DNA of 64,000 bases from Bradyrhizobium sp. CCGE-LA001 (GTDB taxonomy: Bacteria > Pseudomonadota > Alphaproteobacteria > Rhizobiales > Xanthobacteraceae): assembly GCF_000296215.2 (NCBI RefSeq), contig NZ_CP013949.1, positions 2,969,501-3,033,500 of the forward strand, read 5' to 3'. A program made the translations under genes and the position numbers. Numbering within the stretch: position 1 is the stretch's first letter; every line of letters begins with the position of its first letter. The notes below the pieces were generated by a model. The model saw nothing but the letters and a program-made list of their open reading frames with translations, was not told the origin of the DNA and ran no database searches. This document shows, one piece after another, positions 34,543 through 43,218 of the stretch.

Positions 34543-35313
34543 ATGGTTCAGCGCGCCGCCATCAACGAGACGAGCCGGTCACCGGCCATCGTCGCCGTAG
34601 AGGGGGTAGTGAAGCGGTTCGGCCGCTTCACGGCCCTGAACGATATCCATCTGAACGTGAGAGCAGGGGAGAAAATCGTCCTTTGCGGTCCTTCGGGCTC
34701 GGGCAAGTCGACCCTGATCCGTTGCATCAATCACATCGAAAAGCATGATGCCGGCCGGATCATGGTCGATGGCGTCGAGCTGACCGACCGGATGGCGGAC
34801 ATCAACAGCATCCGCCGCGAGATCGGCATGGTGTTCCAGAGCTTCAACCTGTTTCCGCATCTGTCGATCGCCGAGAACTGCATGCTGGCGCCGATGAAGG
34901 TGCGCGGCCTGTCGCGCCCGGAGGCGCGCGAGCGCGCGCTCGGCTTTCTCCGCAAGGTGCGCATCCACGATCAGGCGGAGAAATATCCGGGACAGCTCTC
35001 CGGCGGCCAGCAGCAGCGTGTCGCCATCGCGCGCGCCCTCTGCATGCAGCCGAAGATCATGCTGTTCGACGAGCCGACCTCCGCGCTCGATCCCGAGATG
35101 GTCAAGGAGGTGCTCGACATCATGGTCGAGCTCGCGCGGGACGGGATGACCATGGTCTGCGTCACGCATGAGATGGGCTTTGCCCGCGAAGTCGCCGACC
35201 GGGTGGTGTTCATGGACCGCGGGTCCATCGTCGAAGAGTCGGATCCCGAAACCTTCTTCCGCGCGCCCAGCACGGAGCGGGCGAGGGATTTCCTCGGCCA
35301 GATCATTCATTGA
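34543..35313 (+). CDS. Amino acid ABC transporter ATPase, GltL-like
   Basis: A 256-residue ABC ATPase. Walker A is GPSGSGKSTLIR, the signature is LSGGQQQRVAIARAL, Walker B is IMLFDEPTSALDPE and the switch His lies in VTHEMGFAREVADR, as in polar amino acid importers. ATG 34543 lies after GGGGAGACG. It completes the importer; IclR control is likely. Confidence 0.92.
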   Translation: MVQRAAINETSRSPAIVAVEGVVKRFGRFTALNDIHLNVRAGEKIVLCGPSGSGKSTLIRCINHIEKHDAGRIMVDGVELTDRMADINSIRREIGMVFQSFNLFPHLSIAENCMLAPMKVRGLSRPEARERALGFLRKVRIHDQAEKYPGQLSGGQQQRVAIARALCMQPKIMLFDEPTSALDPEMVKEVLDIMVELARDGMTMVCVTHEMGFAREVADRVVFMDRGSIVEESDPETFFRAPSTERARDFLGQIIH

Positions 35314-35486
35314 TCGGGCGCGATGCTGTTCGCGAGCATGCCGGGTGTTTTGCCCGACGTGTCAAACAAGCAAACACAGCTTGGCTTCGCATATCCCTCT
35401 CGAAGAGCGAATGATTTCAGCGCCTTCGCTACTGTGCATGGGGTTGTTTTCGCGCGTTTTATTTTGCGCGGCCAAAGAACCGTTCG
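35314..35486. repeat. Spacer between convergent genes, possible repeat
   Basis: The 170-base gap contains CGGGTGTTTTGCCCG, a small hairpin, and a stretch I associate with Bradyrhizobium spacer repeats. This is recollection only. No gene is seen. The hairpin may end the transporter operon. Confidence 0.35.
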
Positions 35487-36068
35487 TCAGCGCCGGCGCG
35501 GCGCCTCGGCCTTGGCGGGCGCCTCGGTCTGCGGCGCGCAGGTCGCAGCCTGAAGCGAGCTTTGCGCCTGCTGCATCAGGCCCGGCTCGGGGGCGAGCGC
35601 CTTCATCAGGATCAGGCCGGTCGCGGTCGGGGAATCGATGATCAGGCGGTCGGCCGCGGTGACCTCCTCGTCCTCGGGCAGCTCGCTGTGCTGCGCTTCC
35701 GTCATCAGGTCGAGCTCGATCACCTTGCGGCCGGCCGAGCGGTCGTTGATGGCGTAATAGGCGATCTCGTTGCGGGTGTAGAACGACACCGAGGTGTAGG
35801 CCTGGCTCACCGGCACCGTGAGCTTGATCGGCCCGTTCGAGAGGTCGTAGCGGCAGATCGCCAGCGCAAAGGCCGGATCCATGAACGGCATCGGTGAGGT
35901 CTGCGGATCGGCGAGGGGAAGCTGGGTGACGCCGTTGAGTTTCGTCATCGGCGTCAGCCGCGAATAGGCATCCTGCGTCGCGATCCGCGGCAGCGCCAGC
36001 ACGCTGACGAGATGGACCACGAGGCCGAGGACAATGCCGGCGACGATGGTGAACAGCAGCCGGATCAT
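35487..36068 (-). CDS. DUF1254 domain protein with membrane anchor
   Basis: A 193-residue protein with an N-terminal membrane helix (3-26) and a DUF1254-type body (DAYSRLTPMTKLNGVTQLPL, MDPAFALAICRYDLSNGPI, SVSFYTRNEIAYYAINDRS). The tail is Ala/Glu/Arg-rich. The function is unknown. Its start overlaps the DUF1214 gene end by four bases, so the two act as a pair. Confidence 0.8.
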   Translation of the reverse strand: MIRLLFTIVAGIVLGLVVHLVSVLALPRIATQDAYSRLTPMTKLNGVTQLPLADPQTSPMPFMDPAFALAICRYDLSNGPIKLTVPVSQAYTSVSFYTRNEIAYYAINDRSAGRKVIELDLMTEAQHSELPEDEEVTAADRLIIDSPTATGLILMKALAPEPGLMQQAQSSLQAATCAPQTEAPAKAEAPRRR

Positions 36069-36643
36069 GAGCAGCCCACCGTGGTGATCGTGGGCATCGG
36101 CGCATCGCGCTGGGTGCGCGTGGCGACGCCGACCGGCGTGTCGTAGAGACGCAGCATCAGGGCGTAGCGTTCGATGCCGCCGGTCGGCAGCCAGTTGCCG
36201 GCGCGCGAGCGCGAGGCGATGCGGATCTCGAACGAGCCGTCCGACTGGCGCACGATCTCCTGGCTGGTGAAGCCGTAGCGCTGGAGCGAATTGGCGACGA
36301 GATGGCCCTTGCGGTCGTAGAGCGTCAGCGTCCAGAACCGCGCCGGCGGCGTCACGCCGGAGACCACCACATCGCAGCGGCCGTCGAGCGCCTTCTTCTT
36401 GTCGTCGGTGGTCGCGGTGAAGGCGACGCCGTCACCAGTGCCGATCGGCAGCTCGCCGTTGCGCACGATGGTGGCGCGCGAATAGGGGTCGACGTCGGCG
36501 GTGCCGGTGCGCGGGCGCGCGGTCCAGGGGCCGATGGTCAGTGCGCCGATATCGGTGCCGCGCGTCGTCGTCATCCAGGTGGTGCCGACGCCGACCACGC
36601 CTGCGAGAAGGAGCGCCGTCAATGTGATCAGGATCAGCCGCAC
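36065..36643 (-). CDS. DUF1214 domain protein with membrane anchor
   Basis: A 192-residue protein with an N-terminal helix (2-24), then VDPYSRATIVRNGELPIGTGDG and RFWTLTLYDRKGHLVANSLQRY, matching DUF1214. DUF1254 and DUF1214 are often parts of a single longer protein; here they are two anchored proteins coded in overlap. The gene follows pbp1A after nine bases and may share its transcript. Confidence 0.8.
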   Translation of the reverse strand: MRLILITLTALLLAGVVGVGTTWMTTTRGTDIGALTIGPWTARPRTGTADVDPYSRATIVRNGELPIGTGDGVAFTATTDDKKKALDGRCDVVVSGVTPPARFWTLTLYDRKGHLVANSLQRYGFTSQEIVRQSDGSFEIRIASRSRAGNWLPTGGIERYALMLRLYDTPVGVATRTQRDAPMPTITTVGCS

Positions 36644-36652
36644 GGGTTTCGA

Positions 36653-38941
36653 TCAGTTCTTGCGCGGGGCGGAGGCGTTGGCGTTCTCTTCCGCATAATT
36701 CTGCGGGAAGGCGAGCGCGCTGTTCGACGAAGACGGCTTGGCCGGATTGGCGTCGGCGGCCGACGATTTGTTCGCGGTCCTGGCCGCGTCATCCAGCAGC
36801 TTCTCGACGCGCACCAGGATGTCGGCGCCGCGCTTGGTTAGGATGGGCGGCGGACCCGGCTTGGTCTCCAGCACCTTCGGTCCCGCATTGGCCTGCGCGT
36901 TGCTGACATGCTGCGGCGGCAGCTTCTGGCCCATGCCGATGCCGGGGATCTCCCGGACCTCGACGCCCTGATGCGCCACCAGCATGATGTCGTGCCAGGT
37001 CTGCGCCGGCAGCGAGCCGCCGGTCATGCGGTTGGTTGGCGAATAGTCGTCGTTGCCGTACCACACCGCGCAGGTGAAATTGCCGGTGTAGCCGACGAAC
37101 CAGGCGTCGCGATACGCATTGGTCGTGCCGGTCTTGCCTGCGGTCGGAATGCCGTCCAGCGCTGCGCGGCGCGCGGTGCCTTCGCTGACGACGTGGCTCA
37201 TCATGCCCGCCATGTCGGCGGCGACCGAGGCGGGGATCGCCTGCCGCGGCTTCGGCCCGTCGCGGTCCCAGCGCCAGACGAGATCGCCGGCGCCGGTGCG
37301 CACCTCCAGCACGGCATGCGGCGTCACCGCCTTGCCGCGGTTGGGGAAGGTCGCATAGGCGACCGCGTGCTCGAGCACGGTGACTTCGTCCGAGCCGATC
37401 GGCAGCGACGGCGTATCGGGCAGCGGCGCCTTGATGCCGAAACGGCGGGCGACCTCGACGATCTTGCCGCGGCCGACCTTGGCCGGGTTCGGCGCCTTGG
37501 GCTCGTTCTTCCGGCCGATCTCGATCGACAGCTTCACCGGCACGACGTTGATCGAGCGCGTGATCGCTTGCGTCAACGTCACCGAGCCGGAATAGGAATG
37601 GCCATAGTTCTGCGGACACCAATTGCCGATGCAGACGGGACCGTCGACCACGATCGAATTCGGCGTGTAGCCGTTCAGCAGTGCCGCGGTGTAGACATAG
37701 GGTTTGAACGAGGAGCCGGGCTGGCGATAGGCGTCGGTGGCGCGGTTGAACTGGCTGGCGCCATAGTCGCGGCCGCCGACCATGGCGCGGATTCCGCCGT
37801 CGAGATCGGCGACGACGGTCGCCGCCTGCGTCGCGTGATAGTCGCGGCCGAACTGGCGCAGCTGGTTCTCGACCGCATCCTCGGCGGCCTTCTGCACGGT
37901 GGCGTCGATCGCGGTGCGGACCACGAAGACGCGCTCGGTGTAGGATTTCGGGAAGGTGTCGACCAGCTTGCGCATCTCGTCGAAAGCGTAGTCGAGATAA
38001 TAGTTCGGCGAGGCCTCGTCGCGGCGATCGACCGCGAAGGCCGGATTGCGGCGGGCGCCGAACACCTGGCCCTCGGTCATGAAGCCGGCATCGACGAGGT
38101 TGTCGAGCACGACGTTGGCGCGGGCGCGGGCCGCGGGCAGGTTGATGTGGGGAGCGTATTTCGTCGGCGCCTTGAACAGGCCGGCGAGCATCGCCGCTTC
38201 CGCCAAGGTCACGTCGCGCGCCGATTTGTTGAAGTAGAAATGCGCAGCGCCGTCGACGCCGAAGGTGCCGCCGCCCATATAGGCGCGGTCGAGATAGAGC
38301 TTGAGGATCTCGTTCTTGGTCAGGCGCCATTCCAGCCAGATCGCGAGGAAGGCCTCGTTGACCTTGCGCTCGATCGTGCGCTCGTTGCTCAGGAACAGGT
38401 TCTTGGCGAGCTGCTGGGTGATCGAGGAGCCACCCTGACGGACACCGCCGGCCTGGGCGTTGGTGACGAGCGCGCGCGCGGTGCCGGCGATATCGATGCC
38501 GAAATGGTCGTAGAAGCGGCGGTCCTCGGTCGCCAGCGTCGCCTTGATCAGCACGTCCGGAAAATCTTCCAGCGGGATCGAGTCGTTGTGCTTGATGCCG
38601 CGGCTGCCGATCGGGTTGCCGTAGCGGTCGAGGAAGCTCACGGCGAGGTCGGACTTCTTCAGCCAGTCCTCGTCCGCGGTCTCGCGGAAGGCGGGGATCG
38701 CGAGCGTCAGCATCACGACCAGGCCGCCGAGGCCGAGGGTCGCGGCTTCCGACAGCGGCTCGATGAACACCCAGCGCTTCCAGCGTCCGACATAGAATCG
38801 GTCCATGAAGGTCGAGTAGCGTTCGTAGAGCTCGCGGATGCCCTTGGCCGAGGAGAACAGCGAGGAGTCGATGCGCGCATCGAGATCCAGGAAGAAATTC
38901 CGGATCCTCTGCTTCCAATGCGGTGGTATGATCTGGCGCAC
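36653..38941 (-). CDS. Bifunctional penicillin-binding protein, PBP1A type
   Basis: A 762-residue class A PBP that builds and cross-links peptidoglycan. A cytoplasmic tail of about 70 residues precedes one membrane span (about 71-92). The GT51 domain has catalytic Glu139 in ATEDRRFYDHFGID and RQGGSSITQQLAKNLFLS. The transpeptidase domain has Ser410 in PGSSFKPYVY, the SIN motif in ITRSINVVP and Lys603 in AGKTGTTNAYRD. The C-terminal 60 residues are low complexity. The start ATG 38941 sits just upstream of the basic tail. Confidence 0.92.
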   Translation of the reverse strand: MRQIIPPHWKQRIRNFFLDLDARIDSSLFSSAKGIRELYERYSTFMDRFYVGRWKRWVFIEPLSEAATLGLGGLVVMLTLAIPAFRETADEDWLKKSDLAVSFLDRYGNPIGSRGIKHNDSIPLEDFPDVLIKATLATEDRRFYDHFGIDIAGTARALVTNAQAGGVRQGGSSITQQLAKNLFLSNERTIERKVNEAFLAIWLEWRLTKNEILKLYLDRAYMGGGTFGVDGAAHFYFNKSARDVTLAEAAMLAGLFKAPTKYAPHINLPAARARANVVLDNLVDAGFMTEGQVFGARRNPAFAVDRRDEASPNYYLDYAFDEMRKLVDTFPKSYTERVFVVRTAIDATVQKAAEDAVENQLRQFGRDYHATQAATVVADLDGGIRAMVGGRDYGASQFNRATDAYRQPGSSFKPYVYTAALLNGYTPNSIVVDGPVCIGNWCPQNYGHSYSGSVTLTQAITRSINVVPVKLSIEIGRKNEPKAPNPAKVGRGKIVEVARRFGIKAPLPDTPSLPIGSDEVTVLEHAVAYATFPNRGKAVTPHAVLEVRTGAGDLVWRWDRDGPKPRQAIPASVAADMAGMMSHVVSEGTARRAALDGIPTAGKTGTTNAYRDAWFVGYTGNFTCAVWYGNDDYSPTNRMTGGSLPAQTWHDIMLVAHQGVEVREIPGIGMGQKLPPQHVSNAQANAGPKVLETKPGPPPILTKRGADILVRVEKLLDDAARTANKSSAADANPAKPSSSNSALAFPQNYAEENANASAPRKN

Positions 38942-39235
38942 CTAGAACCCTTGCGGCTTGCTTCGAAAGCGTTCAAGCACCCGGCCGGGGCGGCATCGAG
39001 ACGTCTTGCGGGTATGTTGCGGCAAACCCAAGGCGCCCGGTACGCGTCCGAGGGGGACCCAGCGTTCCTTCTAGCCGAGCAGGGCCTATAAACCAATGGC
39101 CACGCTCGCGATTTTGAACAACAGGCCTAATTGCCCCCGGGTCATTACGGGCCTTGCGGGGGCGTTGCTTGCAACGTTCCCGACGCACGCCCTAGATGGC
39201 GGTGCCGTAGCTCTTTCGAACTCTTGTTGAGGCGC

Positions 39236-39751
39236 ATGACCGCAGCTCCCAAGCGACCTTCCGGCCAGGAAGGATTCTTCTGGAAAACCAAGACGTTGGA
39301 ACAGATGTCTGGGGACGAATGGGAAAGCCTGTGCGACGGCTGCGGCCGCTGCTGCCTGAACAAACTCGAGGACGAGGACACCGGCGATATCTATTTCACC
39401 CATATCGGCTGCAAGCTGCTCGATGGCGCCAGCTGTGCCTGCAAGGACTACCCGAATCGCTCCGACAAGGTTCCGGACTGCGTCCGCCTGACTCCCACCA
39501 ATGTCCGCACCCTGAACTGGCTGCCGCCGAGCTGCGGCTACAAGCTCGTCGCCGAGGGACGCGACCTCTATTGGTGGCACCCGCTGGTGTCGGGCGATCC
39601 CAACACGGTGCATGAGGCCGGTGTCTCCGTGCGCGGCCGGGTCGAGGGCAGCGAGGATGAGATCCCGGACGAGGAGCTCGAGGACCACATCGTGCAATGG
39701 CCGGGGACCTTGCCGAAACGGGCCCGCCTGAAGCGACGTCCAAAGGACTGA
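39236..39751 (+). CDS. YcgN/UPF0260 family cysteine-cluster protein
   Basis: A 171-residue cytoplasmic protein with a cysteine cluster: LCDGCGRCCLNKLED, then IGCKLLDGASCACKDYPNR, DCVRL and PPSCGYKL. These cysteines match the zinc/iron-binding CxxCxxCC family (YkgJ/YcgN) of unknown role. I use ATG 39236; a longer upstream reading adds 35 residues not seen in the family. It is divergent from pbp1A. Confidence 0.85.
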   Translation: MTAAPKRPSGQEGFFWKTKTLEQMSGDEWESLCDGCGRCCLNKLEDEDTGDIYFTHIGCKLLDGASCACKDYPNRSDKVPDCVRLTPTNVRTLNWLPPSCGYKLVAEGRDLYWWHPLVSGDPNTVHEAGVSVRGRVEGSEDEIPDEELEDHIVQWPGTLPKRARLKRRPKD

Positions 39752-39907
39752 TCCGCCGTGCTGACCTGATCACGTGTTCGGGATGACCCTGCGATGGGAT
39801 GCACCCATGCGCCGCGGTGCCTGCCTGGGGAAGTCTTTGCTGTCTACATTGGGCTGCATAGAACGAATCCTTCGCGGCGTTGCGCCGCCTCACGACGTCC
39901 GATCGAG

Positions 39908-41488
39908 ATGAACAAGTTCGACCGGCAGAGCAGTTCTGCCGACATCCAGGCGTTGCCCGACGATATCGCCGAAGAGCTGTCCCGGCTTCCGAGCGAGGTC
40001 ATCAGCGTCGATGACGCGCCCTCCATCGCCCCGCCGGTGCCGCTCTCGCAGGACGAGGTCCGCACCATCGTCATCAGCCTGATGCTGACGATGTTCCTGG
40101 CCGCGCTCGACCAAACCATCGTGGCGACCGCGCTGCCGACCATCGGCCGCCAGTTCCAGGACGTCTCCAACCTGTCCTGGGTGATCACCGCCTATCTGCT
40201 CGCCTCGACTGCGGTCGCGCCGGTGTTCGGCACGCTCAGCGACATCTATGGCCGCAAGGCCATGATCATCACGTCCCTCAGCCTGTTCGTTGCGGGCTCC
40301 GTGCTGTGCGCGATCGCGCCGAACATGCCGATGCTGATCCTGGCGCGCGGCCTTCAGGGCCTTGGCGGCGGCGGCATCATGCCGGTGGTGCAGACCGTAA
40401 TCTCCGACGTCGTGAGCCCGCGCGAACGCGGGCAATATCAGGCCTACTTCTCCAGCGTCTGGATGGTCGGAGGCATTCTCGGCCCGGTCATCGGCGGCGT
40501 GTTCGCCGAGCATCTGCACTGGTCGATGATCTTCTGGATCAACCTGCCGCTTTCGGCCGCCGCGATCGCGCTGCTGCTGCCGAAGATGAAGAAGATCCCG
40601 GTGTTCCACCGCAGGCGCAAGGTCGATTGGCTCGGCGGCGTGTTGCTGATGGCCTCCGCCGTCGTCTTCATGCTGGTGCTGACCTGGGGCGGCACACGCT
40701 ATCCGTGGCTGTCGCCGACCGTGCTGGCGATGGTCGGCGGTGCGGTCGCGCTCGCCGTCAGCTTCGTCTGGCACGCGCGCCGGGCGGACGAGCCGTTCCT
40801 GCCGCTGCCGCTGCTCGGCGGACGCGTCGTGCCGTTCGGGCTGATGGCCGGCGGTTGCGCGCTCGGCGCGATCACGGGCCTCACGGTCCAGCTCCCGCTC
40901 TATTACGAATCCGTCTATCAGCTCAGCGCCAGCGAGGCGGGCCTTGCTCTGATCCCGCTGGCGGCCGTCTCCACCTGCGGCGCAGCCATCGCCGGCCGCA
41001 CCATGGCGCGGGCCAAGCACTACAAGCGCGTCGCCATCGTCGGCACGTCCTGGGCCGCGCTGTGCGGTCTCGGCCTCACCCTGACGACGCTGCCGCTTTG
41101 GGGCCTCTTGACGCTGATGGCGGCCTTTGCGCTCGGCCTCGGCACCACCTTCCCGGTCTGCGTGGTCTCAGTGCAGAATTCGGTCGCGCGGCCGCAGGTC
41201 GGCACCATCACCGGCGCGTTGAACTTCTTCCGCTCGCTGATGTCATCCTTCACGGTCGCGGCTTTCGCGGCCATCCTGCTGATCGCGCTCGGTGCCGACA
41301 TTCCGCTCGGCGAGCATCATGCTGCCGGCAGCGTCGCAATTCCCGCCGAGGACATGCGGCACGCGTTCCGTTACGTCTTCGGCGCCGCCACGGCATTGAT
41401 GACCGCTGCTGCACTCTGCCTGATCGCGATGGAGGAGCGGCCGCTGGCGGGTCCCTCCACCTCGCAGCCGGCCGAGATGGCGGAGTAG
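39908..41488 (+). CDS. DHA2 family (EmrB/QacA) drug efflux MFS transporter
   Basis: A 526-residue major facilitator with about 14 spans. Motifs are LDQTIVATALPTIGRQF, the span 2-3 loop GTLSDIYGRKAMI and the motif C region VWMVGGILGPVIGGV. The first 55 residues are a cytoplasmic tail. Proton-driven export of hydrophobic toxic compounds is likely; the substrate is not determined. No membrane-fusion partner (EmrA) is present. ATG 39908 follows CGATCGAG. Confidence 0.88.
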   Translation: MNKFDRQSSSADIQALPDDIAEELSRLPSEVISVDDAPSIAPPVPLSQDEVRTIVISLMLTMFLAALDQTIVATALPTIGRQFQDVSNLSWVITAYLLASTAVAPVFGTLSDIYGRKAMIITSLSLFVAGSVLCAIAPNMPMLILARGLQGLGGGGIMPVVQTVISDVVSPRERGQYQAYFSSVWMVGGILGPVIGGVFAEHLHWSMIFWINLPLSAAAIALLLPKMKKIPVFHRRRKVDWLGGVLLMASAVVFMLVLTWGGTRYPWLSPTVLAMVGGAVALAVSFVWHARRADEPFLPLPLLGGRVVPFGLMAGGCALGAITGLTVQLPLYYESVYQLSASEAGLALIPLAAVSTCGAAIAGRTMARAKHYKRVAIVGTSWAALCGLGLTLTTLPLWGLLTLMAAFALGLGTTFPVCVVSVQNSVARPQVGTITGALNFFRSLMSSFTVAAFAAILLIALGADIPLGEHHAAGSVAIPAEDMRHAFRYVFGAATALMTAAALCLIAMEERPLAGPSTSQPAEMAE

Positions 41489-41490
41489 GG

Positions 41491-43200
41491 CTAGCCGCCC
41501 CGATCGGCGTAGGGCTCGTCGGCGACGTTGCTCCCGGCCGCTTTTCGCGCCGTCGTCGCAAGATGAGATTTGAGTTGCGCAAGCGCTTCGGTGGACCAAT
41601 CATGGACGTCGGTGACGGCGACCCAGGCATCGACGTAATGCTCGGGCGCGTAGACATGGCCGAAGCCCATCGGAGTATGGGTCGCGACCGCCATGTCGAG
41701 TGCAAGCTGCAGCATGGTCACGATGGGATACCATCGCAGCTCGGGCGAGACGTCCGGTCCGCGCGGGGCCGCCATCCAGGCTGGCGCCCGATAGGCGTCG
41801 CGGTAGGCGAAGAACGTGATCGCATCGCTGGCATATTGCAGATAGACGACGCGCATCGGGCCCCAGGGCGCATCCGGCGGCACCGTCGGTCCGTCCTGGT
41901 TCATGAAGCGGACGAAGCGGCTGTCGCGGAATTCCGGCAGCCAGGCCGGCGTGCCCAGATTGCGGCTTTCAGTGATTGAGCGCCAGATCCGGCTTTCGAA
42001 CGGCGCCCCGCTCCACAGCGCGCCGGCGATCGGATCGCCGATCGTCTCGAACAGCTCCGCGGATTTTTCCGAGTTCATGGCGCCGAGACTCAGTCCATGC
42101 AGGTACAGTTTCGGCCGCTTATCCTTCGGCAGCGTCGTCCAGTAGCCGTAGATTTCCGCGAACAGCGCGCGCGCCGCTTCGGCACCGTATTCCGGCTGAA
42201 ACAGCAGCGACAGCGGACTGTTGAGATAGGAGTACTGCATCGCCACGCTCGCGACATCGCCATGGTGGAGATATTCGACCGTATCCATCGCGGACGGATC
42301 GATCCAGCCAGTGCCGGTCGGCGTGACGACGATCAGCAGTTTGCGTTCAAAGCCGCGCTGGCGCTTGAGTTCATCGAGCGCAAGCCTGGCGCGCGCCTGC
42401 GCCGTGTCGCGGCTGCCGAGCCCCACATAGACCCGCACGGGGTCCTGCGCAGGCCGTTCCGTGACGGCGCTGATCTCGGCCGCGGTCGAGCCTGAGGCAA
42501 TGAACCGGCGCCCCATGCGCCCGAGCTCTTGCCACTTCACCAGCGATGCCGGGCTCCCGGTCCGATTCGACGCGGTCGGCTGCGGCCGTTCGGGCTCGAG
42601 CCGGACGTCGAGTTCGCGGAAGGAGGAGTCGAGTGCGTTGAATGCCATGCGGACCAGGACATTGCTGGCGATCGACCAGAACAGCAGGCCTGCGGCGATC
42701 ACGCCAATGACGTTCGCGACCTTCCGGGGAATGACGCGTCTCGTGCGCGCAGCAACGACGTGGGCGACAAGGGCGAACAGTCGCCCCAGCACCAGCAGCA
42801 CTGCGAATGTGATCAGGGCGATCGCGCAGACCTTGAGCGGGTGTGCGGTCTCGACCGGGGCCATCGCCATCACGGCGCGGATCGAGTTCTGCCAATCGGC
42901 GGCGCGCCACAGGAAGACGATGACGACGAGCAAGCAGGCGGCCGCGACAAGCTCATTCGCAATCGATCTCGCGCGCGCCGAAGGCTCGGGCAATTCGAGA
43001 TAGTGCCACAGCCGCCGCCACAGGATTCCGGCGAAATAGCCGATCGCAAAGCAACCCCCGGCGAGGATGCCTTGCGTGAGATAGCTCCGCGGGATCAGCG
43101 TCGGCGTCAGCGCGGCCGCGAAGAACAGCGCGCCAAGCATGAGGCCGACGCCGGACAGCGAGAGGAGTTGTCGCCGAATGAACCACGCGAGATTCTTCAA
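41491..43200 (-). CDS. Membrane-anchored alpha/beta hydrolase (Abhydrolase_9 family)
   Basis: A 569-residue protein. The N-terminal 190 residues hold about four or five membrane spans (Abhydrolase_9_N). The C-terminal domain is an alpha/beta hydrolase with a nucleophile elbow in LYLHGLSLGAMNS, matching the GxSxG pattern. ASGSTAAEISAVTERPAQDPVRVYVGLGSRD is family-typical. The substrate is unknown. It converges with the efflux pump, their stops only two bases apart, and follows the kinase gene in the same direction. Confidence 0.85.
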   Translation of the reverse strand: MKNLAWFIRRQLLSLSGVGLMLGALFFAAALTPTLIPRSYLTQGILAGGCFAIGYFAGILWRRLWHYLELPEPSARARSIANELVAAACLLVVIVFLWRAADWQNSIRAVMAMAPVETAHPLKVCAIALITFAVLLVLGRLFALVAHVVAARTRRVIPRKVANVIGVIAAGLLFWSIASNVLVRMAFNALDSSFRELDVRLEPERPQPTASNRTGSPASLVKWQELGRMGRRFIASGSTAAEISAVTERPAQDPVRVYVGLGSRDTAQARARLALDELKRQRGFERKLLIVVTPTGTGWIDPSAMDTVEYLHHGDVASVAMQYSYLNSPLSLLFQPEYGAEAARALFAEIYGYWTTLPKDKRPKLYLHGLSLGAMNSEKSAELFETIGDPIAGALWSGAPFESRIWRSITESRNLGTPAWLPEFRDSRFVRFMNQDGPTVPPDAPWGPMRVVYLQYASDAITFFAYRDAYRAPAWMAAPRGPDVSPELRWYPIVTMLQLALDMAVATHTPMGFGHVYAPEHYVDAWVAVTDVHDWSTEALAQLKSHLATTARKAAGSNVADEPYADRGG

Positions 43201-43218
43201 GGCATCCTCCGGCCGACG

